In this document: one piece after another, positions 1 to 6,368 of the stretch
Numbering within the stretch: position 1 is the stretch's first letter
Layout: every line of letters starts with the position of its first letter
Source: Gammaproteobacteria bacterium
GTDB taxonomy: Bacteria > Pseudomonadota > Gammaproteobacteria > Granulosicoccales > Granulosicoccaceae
Direction: 5' to 3'
Assembly (NCBI GenBank): GCA_020444765.1
Contig: JAGRHW010000128.1
Location: 1 to 9,419, forward strand
DNA: 9,419 nucleotides
The notes under the pieces: generated by a model
The model's input: only the letters and a program-made list of their open reading frames with translations
Database searches by the model: none
What the model was told of the DNA's origin: nothing
Program-made: the position numbers and the translations under genes

Positions 1-1
1 A

Positions 2-694
2 ACACGTTGCAAGGCAGAACTGCTGGAGAGAAAGTCTGTTACACACGATATTTTATCGATCAGATTCAAAACGGACTCGGCGTTTTTATTTCTCCCCGGC
101 CAATACGCATTATTGGAACTGCCTGGAATCGGGCGTCGAGCCTACTCAATGGCCAACTTGCCGAATAACGATGGTGATATCGAGTTTTATATAAAGAAAG
201 TCCCCTCAGGGAAAATCTCACCACTGCTTTTTGATAAGTCGCTGGACCCAAGCCAAGCGGTTTATGTCGATGGCCCTTATGGCCTGGCGCATGTGCGTGA
301 GTCTGACCGAGACCGGGTCTGCGTTGCCGGCGGTTCGGGCCTTGCACCAATGATATCGATTGCCCGCCATCATCTTCAATCCGGCTGTGATAGAAAGATG
401 TTGTTCTTTTTTGGTGGTCGAAAAATGCAGGATTTGATCAGCGAGTCGGAATTTTTCAGCCTTATCGGTGGTAGCGGAAATATCGAATTCATTTCCGCAG
501 TATCGGAGGATGCGGGTAATGCCGACATCCGCCGAGGCTATATTCATGAAGTCTTGTTGAGTCAATTATCCGGTGATCTGATGGACTGTGATATTTACTG
601 TGCGGGTCCACCTGTTATGGTCAACGCACTTGAAAGGTCATTGTATAAAATTTCCTTTCCCATGGAGCGACTATATTTTGACCGTTTTTATTGA
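2..694 (+). CDS. Aromatic oxygenase reductase component, 5'-truncated (FAD/NAD(P)-binding part)
   Basis: This protein would pass electrons from NAD(P)H through FAD to a ring-hydroxylating or ring-monooxygenating enzyme. The frame is open from base 2 (230 codons visible), so the gene starts outside the window. The TTG at 113 is not a credible start, because typical reductase sequence (PGQY) precedes it. Visible motifs in order are the FAD-binding RAYSMAN (bases about 134-154), a GPYG loop, the nucleotide-binding VAGGSGLAP, and CAGPPVMV near the end, a variant of the usual CGPPPM; the protein ends in FDRFY. Members of this class usually also have an N-terminal plant-type [2Fe-2S] domain, which would lie upstream. 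The next gene is BenD/XylL-like, so BenC/XylZ is a natural guess. However, RAYSMAN and GGSGLAPM also recall reductases of toluene/phenol monooxygenases, so the exact partner is unresolved. The family is secure, the specific role is not. Confidence 0.85.
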   Translation, partial: TRCKAELLERKSVTHDILSIRFKTDSAFLFLPGQYALLELPGIGRRAYSMANLPNNDGDIEFYIKKVPSGKISPLLFDKSLDPSQAVYVDGPYGLAHVRESDRDRVCVAGGSGLAPMISIARHHLQSGCDRKMLFFFGGRKMQDLISESEFFSLIGGSGNIEFISAVSEDAGNADIRRGYIHEVLLSQLSGDLMDCDIYCAGPPVMVNALERSLYKISFPMERLYFDRFY

Positions 695-714
695 GCTGCT
701 TTTTATGTATTCAA

Positions 715-731
715 TGATTTTAAAATAATCA
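715..731. repeat. Small AT-rich dyad between reductase and dehydrogenase genes
   Basis: Five-base arms TGATT (715-719) and AATCA (727-731) flank an AT spacer in the 54-base gap between the two genes. It lies just upstream of a weak ribosome-binding sequence (GGGAA at 736-740, 8 bases before the ATG at 749). It has no T-run following a GC stem, so it is not a terminator. It may be chance in AT-rich DNA. Confidence 0.2.
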
Positions 732-748
732 GTTCGGGAAATTTCTGA

Positions 749-1528
749 ATGAAAAGGTTTTTAAATAAAGTCGTCATTATCACCGGGGCAGCTCAGGGAA
801 TCGGCCGGGAAGTAGCATTACAGATGGCCAGCGAAGGTGCCCGGCTTATCCTGCTTGATCGTTCTGAAATAGTGGAAGAGGTGTCCAGGCTGGCTTTACA
901 GCGGGGGGCGGAAGCTGCGGAAGTATTGCTCGGTGATCTCGAGAAATATCGAACCTGCCAAAAGCTTGTCCAGCAGGCCTACCAGTTCAACCAGCGGATC
1001 GATATTCTTATCAACAATGTCGGAGGCACGATCTGGCTCAAACCCTACACCGAGTATATAAAAAGCGAAATTGAATCTGAACTGCAACGGTCGTTGTTCC
1101 CAACGTTGTGGTGTTGTCACGCCACCTTGCCTTTTATGCAGAAACAAGGCGCCGGAACAATCGTCAACGTATCCTCGATAGCGACGCGTGGTATATACCG
1201 TGCGCCGTATTCCGCAGCAAAGGGTGGGATCAATGCCTTGACGATTGCATTGGCCTGGGAGAATGCAAAATACGGGATTCGCGTTAATGCAATCGCGCCC
1301 GGCGGCACGGATGTCGGCGAACGGCGGATTCCGCGTAACAGCAATCCCATGAGCGAACGGGAAAAGGCCTGGTATCAGGAGGTCATAGATCAGACCATCG
1401 ACTCCACGTTTGTAAAACGGTTTTCCTCTGTAGAAGAACAAGCGCTCCCTGTTTTGTTTATGGCGTCTGATGAATCGAGTTATATCACAGGAACCATTCT
1501 TCCGGTTGGTGGTGGAGACCTGGGTTGA
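749..1528 (+). CDS. benD: 1,6-dihydroxycyclohexa-2,4-diene-1-carboxylate dehydrogenase (BenD/XylL type, SDR family)
   Basis: A short-chain dehydrogenase/reductase of 259 residues, the usual family length. It would oxidise the cis-diol carboxylate made by a benzoate/toluate-type dioxygenase to a catechol, with loss of CO2 and reduction of NAD+, in the cytoplasm. The cofactor motif TGAAQGIG is at residues 12-19. Asp37 ends the second strand, which favours NAD over NADP. NNVGG is at 89-93, and the catalytic set is Ser142/143, Tyr154 and Lys158. Stretches such as SLFPTLWCC, VSSIATRG, the IPRN motif, AWYQ, DQTIDS and the C-terminal LPVGGGDLG match what I remember of BenD/XylL rather than generic SDRs. 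CmtB-type p-cumate diol dehydrogenases are related and not excluded. It lies 54 bases after the reductase gene, in the same direction. The name xylL would be equally apt given the meta-pathway hydrolase that follows. Confidence 0.88.
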   Translation: MKRFLNKVVIITGAAQGIGREVALQMASEGARLILLDRSEIVEEVSRLALQRGAEAAEVLLGDLEKYRTCQKLVQQAYQFNQRIDILINNVGGTIWLKPYTEYIKSEIESELQRSLFPTLWCCHATLPFMQKQGAGTIVNVSSIATRGIYRAPYSAAKGGINALTIALAWENAKYGIRVNAIAPGGTDVGERRIPRNSNPMSEREKAWYQEVIDQTIDSTFVKRFSSVEEQALPVLFMASDESSYITGTILPVGGGDLG

Positions 1529-1583
1529 GGGCTTCTTTTTATCCGATCCATTCTTATAAACCTCAACAAAAAATAATCATTAT

Positions 1584-1587
1584 GGAG
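1584..1587 (+). promoter_or_regulatory. Ribosome-binding site of the meta-cleavage hydrolase gene
   Basis: GGAG lies 8 bases before the ATG at 1596 and supports that start. An ATG at 1582 overlaps it but meets a stop after two codons, so it is not an alternative start. Confidence 0.6.
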
Positions 1588-1595
1588 TAAGGGCA

Positions 1596-2447
1596 ATGGT
1601 AGGTAATGCCGGTTCTGTCGACCCAGAAATAGGCAGAGAAATAACAGTAGCGGGATTCAGAACCAACCTTCTTGATCAGGGGAGTGGTGATCCGGTGATG
1701 CTAATTCATGGTTCAGGTCCGGGAGTTACCGCCTGGGCAAACTGGCGTCTGCTGATTCCCGAGCTTGCCAAAAGACGCCGGGTCATCGCGCCTGATATGT
1801 TGGGCTTTGGCTTTAGCGCACGTCTGCCGAATGCTGCTTATACCGTCGAGCTCTGGATGCAACATGTACTTGGAATCCTGGATGAACTGGCCATAGACAG
1901 GACCGATCTTGTCGGCAACTCGTTCGGCGGCGGCATTGCCCTGGCTCTGGCGATCCGCCATCCGGAAAGAATAAGACGTCTTATTCTTATGGGTAGTGCC
2001 GGAGTTGATTTTGCACTAACTGAAGGGCTTGATAAGGTCTGGGGCTATGAACCCTCCGTTGAGAACATGAAGTCGTTGATCAATCTTTTCGTTTATAATA
2101 ATGATCTGGTCAGTGATGAGCTTGCCGAGAGACGTTACAAGGCGAGCATACGGCCCGGTTTTCACGAGTCTTTTTCATCGATGTTTCCCGCACCAAGGCA
2201 ACGCTGGATTGAAAGCCTGGCCAGTGCCGAATCGGATATCGGCAAAATTTCACATGATGTGTTATTGATACACGGCCGGGAGGACCAGGTTATTCCACTT
2301 GAGGCGTCGTTGAAACTGATGTCGCTTATTCCCAAAGCCCAACTTCATGTTATCGGTCAATGCGGACATTGGACCCAACTCGAGTATCCCGGGCGTTTTG
2401 CCGCCCTGGCTACGCAATTTCTTGATGAACCGGAGGCGACGGCGTAA
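1596..2447 (+). CDS. xylF: 2-hydroxymuconic semialdehyde-type meta-cleavage product hydrolase (XylF/DmpD family)
   Basis: An alpha/beta-hydrolase of 283 residues that would hydrolyse the C-C bond of ring-fission products (2-hydroxy-6-oxo-2,4-dienoates) to 2-hydroxypenta-2,4-dienoate and a carboxylic acid. The oxyanion-hole motif HGSGPG is at 38-43. The nucleophile is Ser109 in GNSFGG, the acid is Asp230 in HGRED, and the base is His258 in CGHW. The signature runs EIGREI, TAWANWRL, RVIAPDMLGFG, MFPAPRQRW and HGREDQVIPL match XylF/DmpD/CumD-type enzymes closely. In the known pathway this branch is needed for ketone ring-fission products of 3-substituted catechols; semialdehydes from unsubstituted or 4-substituted catechols can also use a dehydrogenase/decarboxylase branch. 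The gene follows the dehydrogenase after 67 bases. Its TAA stop (2445-2447) shares its last A with the next gene's ATG. The exact substrate cannot be read from sequence. Confidence 0.9.
   Translation: MVGNAGSVDPEIGREITVAGFRTNLLDQGSGDPVMLIHGSGPGVTAWANWRLLIPELAKRRRVIAPDMLGFGFSARLPNAAYTVELWMQHVLGILDELAIDRTDLVGNSFGGGIALALAIRHPERIRRLILMGSAGVDFALTEGLDKVWGYEPSVENMKSLINLFVYNNDLVSDELAERRYKASIRPGFHESFSSMFPAPRQRWIESLASAESDIGKISHDVLLIHGREDQVIPLEASLKLMSLIPKAQLHVIGQCGHWTQLEYPGRFAALATQFLDEPEATA
2432..2436 (+). promoter_or_regulatory. Ribosome-binding site of the esterase gene inside the hydrolase 3' end
   Basis: GGAGG sits 10 bases before the ATG at 2447, within the coding sequence of the hydrolase. With the one-base stop/start overlap it indicates translational coupling of the two genes. 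Confidence 0.6.
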
Positions 2448-3613
2448 TGACCGAACAGTTGAAAGACAAACTTCAGTGCATACTGCAAGGCGATATAGAT
2501 TCCGGTAAAATACCTTTTGCCGTGATGTCAGCCGTTTTACCTGACGGCGATTCCGTTCAGTGTGTAGCGCAGACGGCTGATCAGAGCTGTGAAATTTCAG
2601 CCAACAGTGTCTTTTGGCTGGCGTCGCTGACCAAAGCGATAACCTCAGTTGCCGCTATGCAACTTGTCGAGTCGGGGCAACTGACGCTTGATGAGCCCGT
2701 GGCGCGATTGTTACCGGTGTTGGCATCACCGAAAATTCTTCATGGCTACGATGAAAACGGCAAGGCCCGGCTTTCGGATGCAGAAACTCCGATCACGCTC
2801 AGGCATTTGCTGACCCATACGTCCGGACTTGCATACCCGTTCTCCAATTCGCTGATTGGCAGGTATGCCGAGGAAGAGGGCCTGCCTGCAACCATCAGTG
2901 GTGATCCGAGAGCTTATCTGCTGCCTCTGCTCAGCGAACCCGGTACTCAGTGGCATTATGGGGTTAGCACTGACTGGGTTGGGCAACTGATCGAAGCGGC
3001 AACTGGCGAATCGTTGGAGACCGTGTTCAAAACCCGGATTTTCGCCCCGCTTGGCATGGCGTCAAGTTCATTCTTTTTATCGGAGGAACAGAAATCCCGT
3101 CTGATGCCCGTCTACAAAAGACTCCCGGATAAGTCTTTTAAACAAATACCTTTTCAGGTACCGCAAAATCCCGAAATGTATGCTGCAGGGGCGGGACTTT
3201 ACAGTACTCCCGGCGATTACCTACGGTTTCTGAATATGTTGCTGCATAAAGGGCAGCTCGATGGACAGCGCATTCTCTCCGAGGGGTCTGTTCAGGCCAT
3301 GTCTTCAAAGCTGCTCGAAGGCCCGAAAGTCGGGTGTATCGATTCGTGCAATGCGGCGCTGACCAATGACTATGACCCGTTCCCCGGTGTTGACAAGGCC
3401 TGGGGACTGGGGTTTTCAATCAATAAAACAATCACCCCGCAAGGACGTAAGCCTGGCAGTTTTGGCTGGGCCGGCTTGAGCAATATTTATTACTGGGTCG
3501 ATCCCGCAAGTAGAATAACGGGGCTCTTCATGACACAAATCCTGCCTTTCGCGGATCAGGGTGCGTTGGCATCGAGCGGGGAATGCGAGCGGATCCTATA
3601 TGATTCGATTTGA
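2447..3613 (+). CDS. Family VIII carboxylesterase / beta-lactamase-fold serine hydrolase
   Basis: A 388-residue serine hydrolase of the class C beta-lactamase fold (Pfam Beta-lactamase type), most like family VIII esterases such as EstB. The SxxK motif is Ser60-Leu-Thr-Lys63, where Ser60 is the nucleophile. The catalytic Tyr is probably Tyr171 in WHYGVS. HTSGL is at 124-128, AGAGLYST at 247-254 and WGLGF at 319-323. The third lactamase box (KTG) is replaced by FGWAG near 339-343, as in esterases that open ester or lactone substrates. There is no signal peptide, so a periplasmic antibiotic-resistance enzyme is unlikely. The gene is translationally coupled to the meta-cleavage hydrolase, which suggests a role in the same pathway, for example opening an aromatic ester or lactone before or after ring cleavage. 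That role is inference; the family assignment is secure. Confidence 0.85.
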   Translation: MTEQLKDKLQCILQGDIDSGKIPFAVMSAVLPDGDSVQCVAQTADQSCEISANSVFWLASLTKAITSVAAMQLVESGQLTLDEPVARLLPVLASPKILHGYDENGKARLSDAETPITLRHLLTHTSGLAYPFSNSLIGRYAEEEGLPATISGDPRAYLLPLLSEPGTQWHYGVSTDWVGQLIEAATGESLETVFKTRIFAPLGMASSSFFLSEEQKSRLMPVYKRLPDKSFKQIPFQVPQNPEMYAAGAGLYSTPGDYLRFLNMLLHKGQLDGQRILSEGSVQAMSSKLLEGPKVGCIDSCNAALTNDYDPFPGVDKAWGLGFSINKTITPQGRKPGSFGWAGLSNIYYWVDPASRITGLFMTQILPFADQGALASSGECERILYDSI

Positions 3614-3625
3614 ATAAGATCTCTT
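3614..3625. other. 12-base convergent junction without a visible terminator
   Basis: The + strand catabolic operon and the - strand membrane-protein operon end here, stop to stop. I see no GC-rich hairpin with a T-run in either direction, so transcripts probably run into each other's 3' ends or end by another mechanism. Confidence 0.4.
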
Positions 3626-4750
3626 TCATAGCTGTTTGCCCTCAAAATCGAATTGCAGACCCAGACGAAACACGGCTAAGTCGTTTACAAATTTTTCGGT
3701 CGTGACTCCGCTATAAAGGACAGGCAGTGTGCCGAGCATCTGGTGGCGCTGGTATTCAATACCCAACAACAGGCTCAGGCCGGGCCTGAACCGGTAGCGG
3801 CTATTCCATTTGAGCATGTGGTTATCGGTGACAACCCGTCCGCCGGCCCGCTTGATACGGCGGTCGAGTTGGCCGCGGTCAATGAATTGATAGGCATACC
3901 CGAGACTGCTTTGCCAGCGACCGTAATGCCACTGTGCCAGCCAGCCAAGCTGGGCGTGATGTGCCCGGTAACTCAGATCCTCGTTCGGATGGAAGCCCAG
4001 AACCTCTTCAATGGTGTCATAATCCGGGTAGGTTTGCTCAAAAGCCAGCACCGGCCCGCAGCTGTCGATTTGTTGTATGACCCCTTGATCATTCGCGACA
4101 TCAAAACGGTAGTTGCAACCTTCGTCGGATCGGCTGTAGCCGGATACACCCTGATGGGAGGTTTTGATATAACCCAGGCCACCAAATAGCGTCAGCGCAA
4201 AAGGTTTTGCGGGGCTGATACGGTAAGACAGGGTTTGCAAAAGCTGAAGGTCTTGCGGCCGCGTGATTGAAAGCTGTTTGATAAGCTGACCCGCGTAATC
4301 GGTATAGGAGTTTTTCTCGAAGGCATCGGAGCTGTTGCGTCCGAGGGAAGCAGTGTATTGCAACTTATGACCCCAGAGAGGTTTGTCCGGATTCCAGGCG
4401 ACTCCGAGCCACCAGGACTGCAAGTCCAGATCATCCCGTTTCGAGACCATGCGCCGATTGGCCAGTCCGCCGAATAGCTGCAGTTGCCGGCTGATCGGCG
4501 TCGAAAGGTGGACCCCATAGGCAAGGTAACGCTGCCTTGTTTTCGCTTCGGTCAGACTGCCGTCCGGTAAGTTGGGCGCGTAATCCACCGTATCGGCGAC
4601 TGTGTCGGTGAACAGGGAAACAGTGCTGATCGTCGGCGTTACAGGCAGAGCCTCGTCAAGTAAGGGGTGATAAGCGCGGCTGGTTGTGGAGAACGCGTAA
4701 AGCATAAGGGCCAGTGCGGCCCTTGCAAAACAGCGCGTTGTAGCTGTCAA
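3626..4750 (-). CDS. Putative outer-membrane beta-barrel protein, function unknown
   Basis: A 374-residue protein that I do not recognise by name. Residues 1-26 form a typical Sec signal peptide: Arg6 and Arg10, then the hydrophobic AALALMLYAF core, with predicted cleavage after SRA26. The mature part has no long hydrophobic helix. It shows repeated short strands of alternating polar and nonpolar or aromatic residues (such as LGWLAQWHYG, WQSSLGYAYQF, LKWNSRYRF and LSLLLGIEYQRH), and ends in an aromatic-rich strand, FRLGLQFDF, four residues before the C-terminus. This pattern fits an outer-membrane beta-barrel. The start is TTG (complement of 4748-4750). No in-frame ATG or GTG lies nearby upstream, and the next Met is inside the signal peptide. 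The gene follows the lipoprotein gene after 5 bases, so the two are almost certainly co-transcribed and may act together at the outer membrane. Confidence 0.7.
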   Translation of the reverse strand: MTATTRCFARAALALMLYAFSTTSRAYHPLLDEALPVTPTISTVSLFTDTVADTVDYAPNLPDGSLTEAKTRQRYLAYGVHLSTPISRQLQLFGGLANRRMVSKRDDLDLQSWWLGVAWNPDKPLWGHKLQYTASLGRNSSDAFEKNSYTDYAGQLIKQLSITRPQDLQLLQTLSYRISPAKPFALTLFGGLGYIKTSHQGVSGYSRSDEGCNYRFDVANDQGVIQQIDSCGPVLAFEQTYPDYDTIEEVLGFHPNEDLSYRAHHAQLGWLAQWHYGRWQSSLGYAYQFIDRGQLDRRIKRAGGRVVTDNHMLKWNSRYRFRPGLSLLLGIEYQRHQMLGTLPVLYSGVTTEKFVNDLAVFRLGLQFDFEGKQL

Positions 4751-4755
4751 GAGAA

Positions 4756-6240
4756 CTACCAGTAAATAATCGAGATGTAACCCTGAAAACCATTGCCGGT
4801 TACGGAAGCGTTTTTGGTCTTGACGGTATAGGTGTCGGCGACGAATTGCTGTCCGTCATCGGTCGAGCGTATTTTTATGCCATTGATCGCCAGGGTCAGT
4901 TTGAAGTTGCCGGTTTGGTAAACAAAGTTATCCAGATCGTGTTTTTCCAGCGCATTCCTGAGTTGCTGGATGTTGATACCGATTTTACCGTCTTCAGCGT
5001 CAAAGACCCTTCCGTCCTCAACGCGCAAGGTGGCCTCGGTGATGATGCCGTACTTGTTGGTTGAAGAATAATGAAAAACGGCGTCTTCCGGGAATTCAAT
5101 CGAAAGCGACTCCGGATTCCCTTCTTTCATCGAGATCAGTGCGTCGTTGGTTGTGACGGAGACCCGTCGGACGTCACCTGCGTCGGTTCCTTCGAATGAG
5201 AAGCCTAATCCGACCCTGGCCTTCTCCACGGTCTCATAAATAGTCATACTCTTTGTATTGAAACGGATTTTTACATGATTCGAATCGACGAGCGTGGAAT
5301 AGTATCCATAGCTGCCGATCTGATCGTTCTCGAACTGGTCAAGCGTATAATTTACAGGACTTGTATAGAGTCCATCGAATGACAGGGTGGTCCGGTTGCG
5401 TTCGAATTCGATCGCCGCCGATTGCATATCGCTATAAGCCGCGGCCATCTCAACGATTTCATCGCGAGAAACGGCTTCTTCATAAGCCACGTTATTGGCC
5501 TTGATGATTTCAGTCAGGGTCGCAAGCGATTCGTCGTCGACAGCCAGCTCAGGCCCCATCAGTTTGAGTTTTTCGTTCAAGGCCGCGACGACGTCTTCGA
5601 CACCGCTGGAAAAATTAATCACGTGACCGTATATCGCATTTTCCTCGATGACGCTCGCTAGTGCTTTTGTAGCCACAATATAATGATCGGTGGTAGAAGA
5701 AAAACTGTTGATAATGGTGTGTATTTGCGAATTGAGTTTGATGAGTTGCATTACGCGTGACGCATCAGCGTCGATATCCAGGTTCGACAGACCAAGCGCC
5801 TGGCTGATGACGCCTTCGGCCTCGGTGAATGTCATTCCGTCTGTATTGTTCAGTTCGGTAATGGCGACCGCAACTGTTGACAACGGGGTTGCATAATCAA
5901 GTTGTCCGGGGGCCTTGAGTTGCCCGATAAACCCGTATTCCCCGGCGGTCTTGGTTTCATCGAACCCGACATCCGTACCGCCGACGATACGCATCATCGA
6001 TGTTCCTTCGGGGCAACCGAAGCGGCCGGCCGCGCCGGTCGAACCACTGGCTTGCTCATCGCAATAAACACTTGCGCCTGCGATATAGCCGTCGATTGCC
6101 TGGTGCTCAAAGCTGACCGGTTCATCCTTGTTGGACGATGAGTTACAGCCGCTGCCGATAATCAAGGCGCAAGCGAGCATACCGATGGCGAAAGGTCTCT
6201 GTTGTACTTTTTCCAAATGCATGGATATCCGTCTCTTCAT
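4756..6240 (-). CDS. Putative outer-membrane lipoprotein, function unknown
   Basis: A 494-residue exported protein that I cannot assign to a named family. Its N-terminus has a basic region, a hydrophobic core (FAIGMLACALII) and a lipobox-like GSGC with Cys32 as the likely lipidated residue. Gly at -3 is less usual than Leu, so lipidation is probable rather than certain. Asn follows the Cys, not Asp, which favours sorting to the outer membrane. A Ser/Asn/Lys linker leads to DGYIAGASVYCD (about residues 49-60), a segment that recalls Ig-like or carboxypeptidase-regulatory-like repeats of marine gammaproteobacterial surface proteins, and then TPLSTVAVAI near 118-127. The middle looks helical and the last 180 residues look rich in beta-strands. 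The start may instead be Met7 (6222), since AGAGACGG precedes it and no clear ribosome-binding site precedes 6240. It is the first gene of a two-gene operon with the downstream barrel protein. Confidence 0.72.
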   Translation of the reverse strand: MKRRISMHLEKVQQRPFAIGMLACALIIGSGCNSSSNKDEPVSFEHQAIDGYIAGASVYCDEQASGSTGAAGRFGCPEGTSMMRIVGGTDVGFDETKTAGEYGFIGQLKAPGQLDYATPLSTVAVAITELNNTDGMTFTEAEGVISQALGLSNLDIDADASRVMQLIKLNSQIHTIINSFSSTTDHYIVATKALASVIEENAIYGHVINFSSGVEDVVAALNEKLKLMGPELAVDDESLATLTEIIKANNVAYEEAVSRDEIVEMAAAYSDMQSAAIEFERNRTTLSFDGLYTSPVNYTLDQFENDQIGSYGYYSTLVDSNHVKIRFNTKSMTIYETVEKARVGLGFSFEGTDAGDVRRVSVTTNDALISMKEGNPESLSIEFPEDAVFHYSSTNKYGIITEATLRVEDGRVFDAEDGKIGINIQQLRNALEKHDLDNFVYQTGNFKLTLAINGIKIRSTDDGQQFVADTYTVKTKNASVTGNGFQGYISIIYW

Positions 6241-6254
6241 GGTTCATTAAGATG

Positions 6255-6272
6255 AAAGTGTCAGTGCACTTT
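6255..6272. promoter_or_regulatory. AAAGTG/CACTTT dyad upstream of the lipoprotein gene
   Basis: A perfect 6-base inverted repeat, AAAGTG (6255-6260) and CACTTT (6267-6272), with a 6-base spacer lies 14 bases upstream of the annotated ATG. A third copy of AAAGTG is at 6311-6316. Position and symmetry fit an operator for the lipoprotein operon, but no regulator gene is in view. Confidence 0.3.
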
Positions 6273-6341
6273 TCAGGCCAGATATTTAATTTAATGACCG
6301 ATGAATTACTAAAGTGAACACAAGAAATTGAAGAGATGGAT

Positions 6342-6365
6342 AGATGTCAGACAAGGGTGACACCT
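6342..6365. promoter_or_regulatory. 8-base-arm dyad just after thiDE, upstream of the lipoprotein operon
   Basis: AGATGTCA (6342-6349) and TGACACCT (6358-6365) form an inverted repeat with one mismatch and an 8-base spacer, three bases beyond the thiDE stop. No T-run follows on the - strand, so it is a poor intrinsic terminator. It could be a protein-binding site for the downstream lipoprotein operon or a weak 3' hairpin of the thiamine transcript. Confidence 0.35.
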
Positions 6366-6368
6366 GCC

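Noticed and set aside
113..694. Reductase gene starting at the TTG at 113
   Set aside because: The same frame is open to the left edge and already encodes reductase sequence before this codon, so the gene is truncated by the window, not started there.
2447..3613. Beta-lactamase resistance gene
   Set aside because: No signal peptide, no KTG box, and an operon position within aromatic catabolism; an esterase of the same fold fits better.
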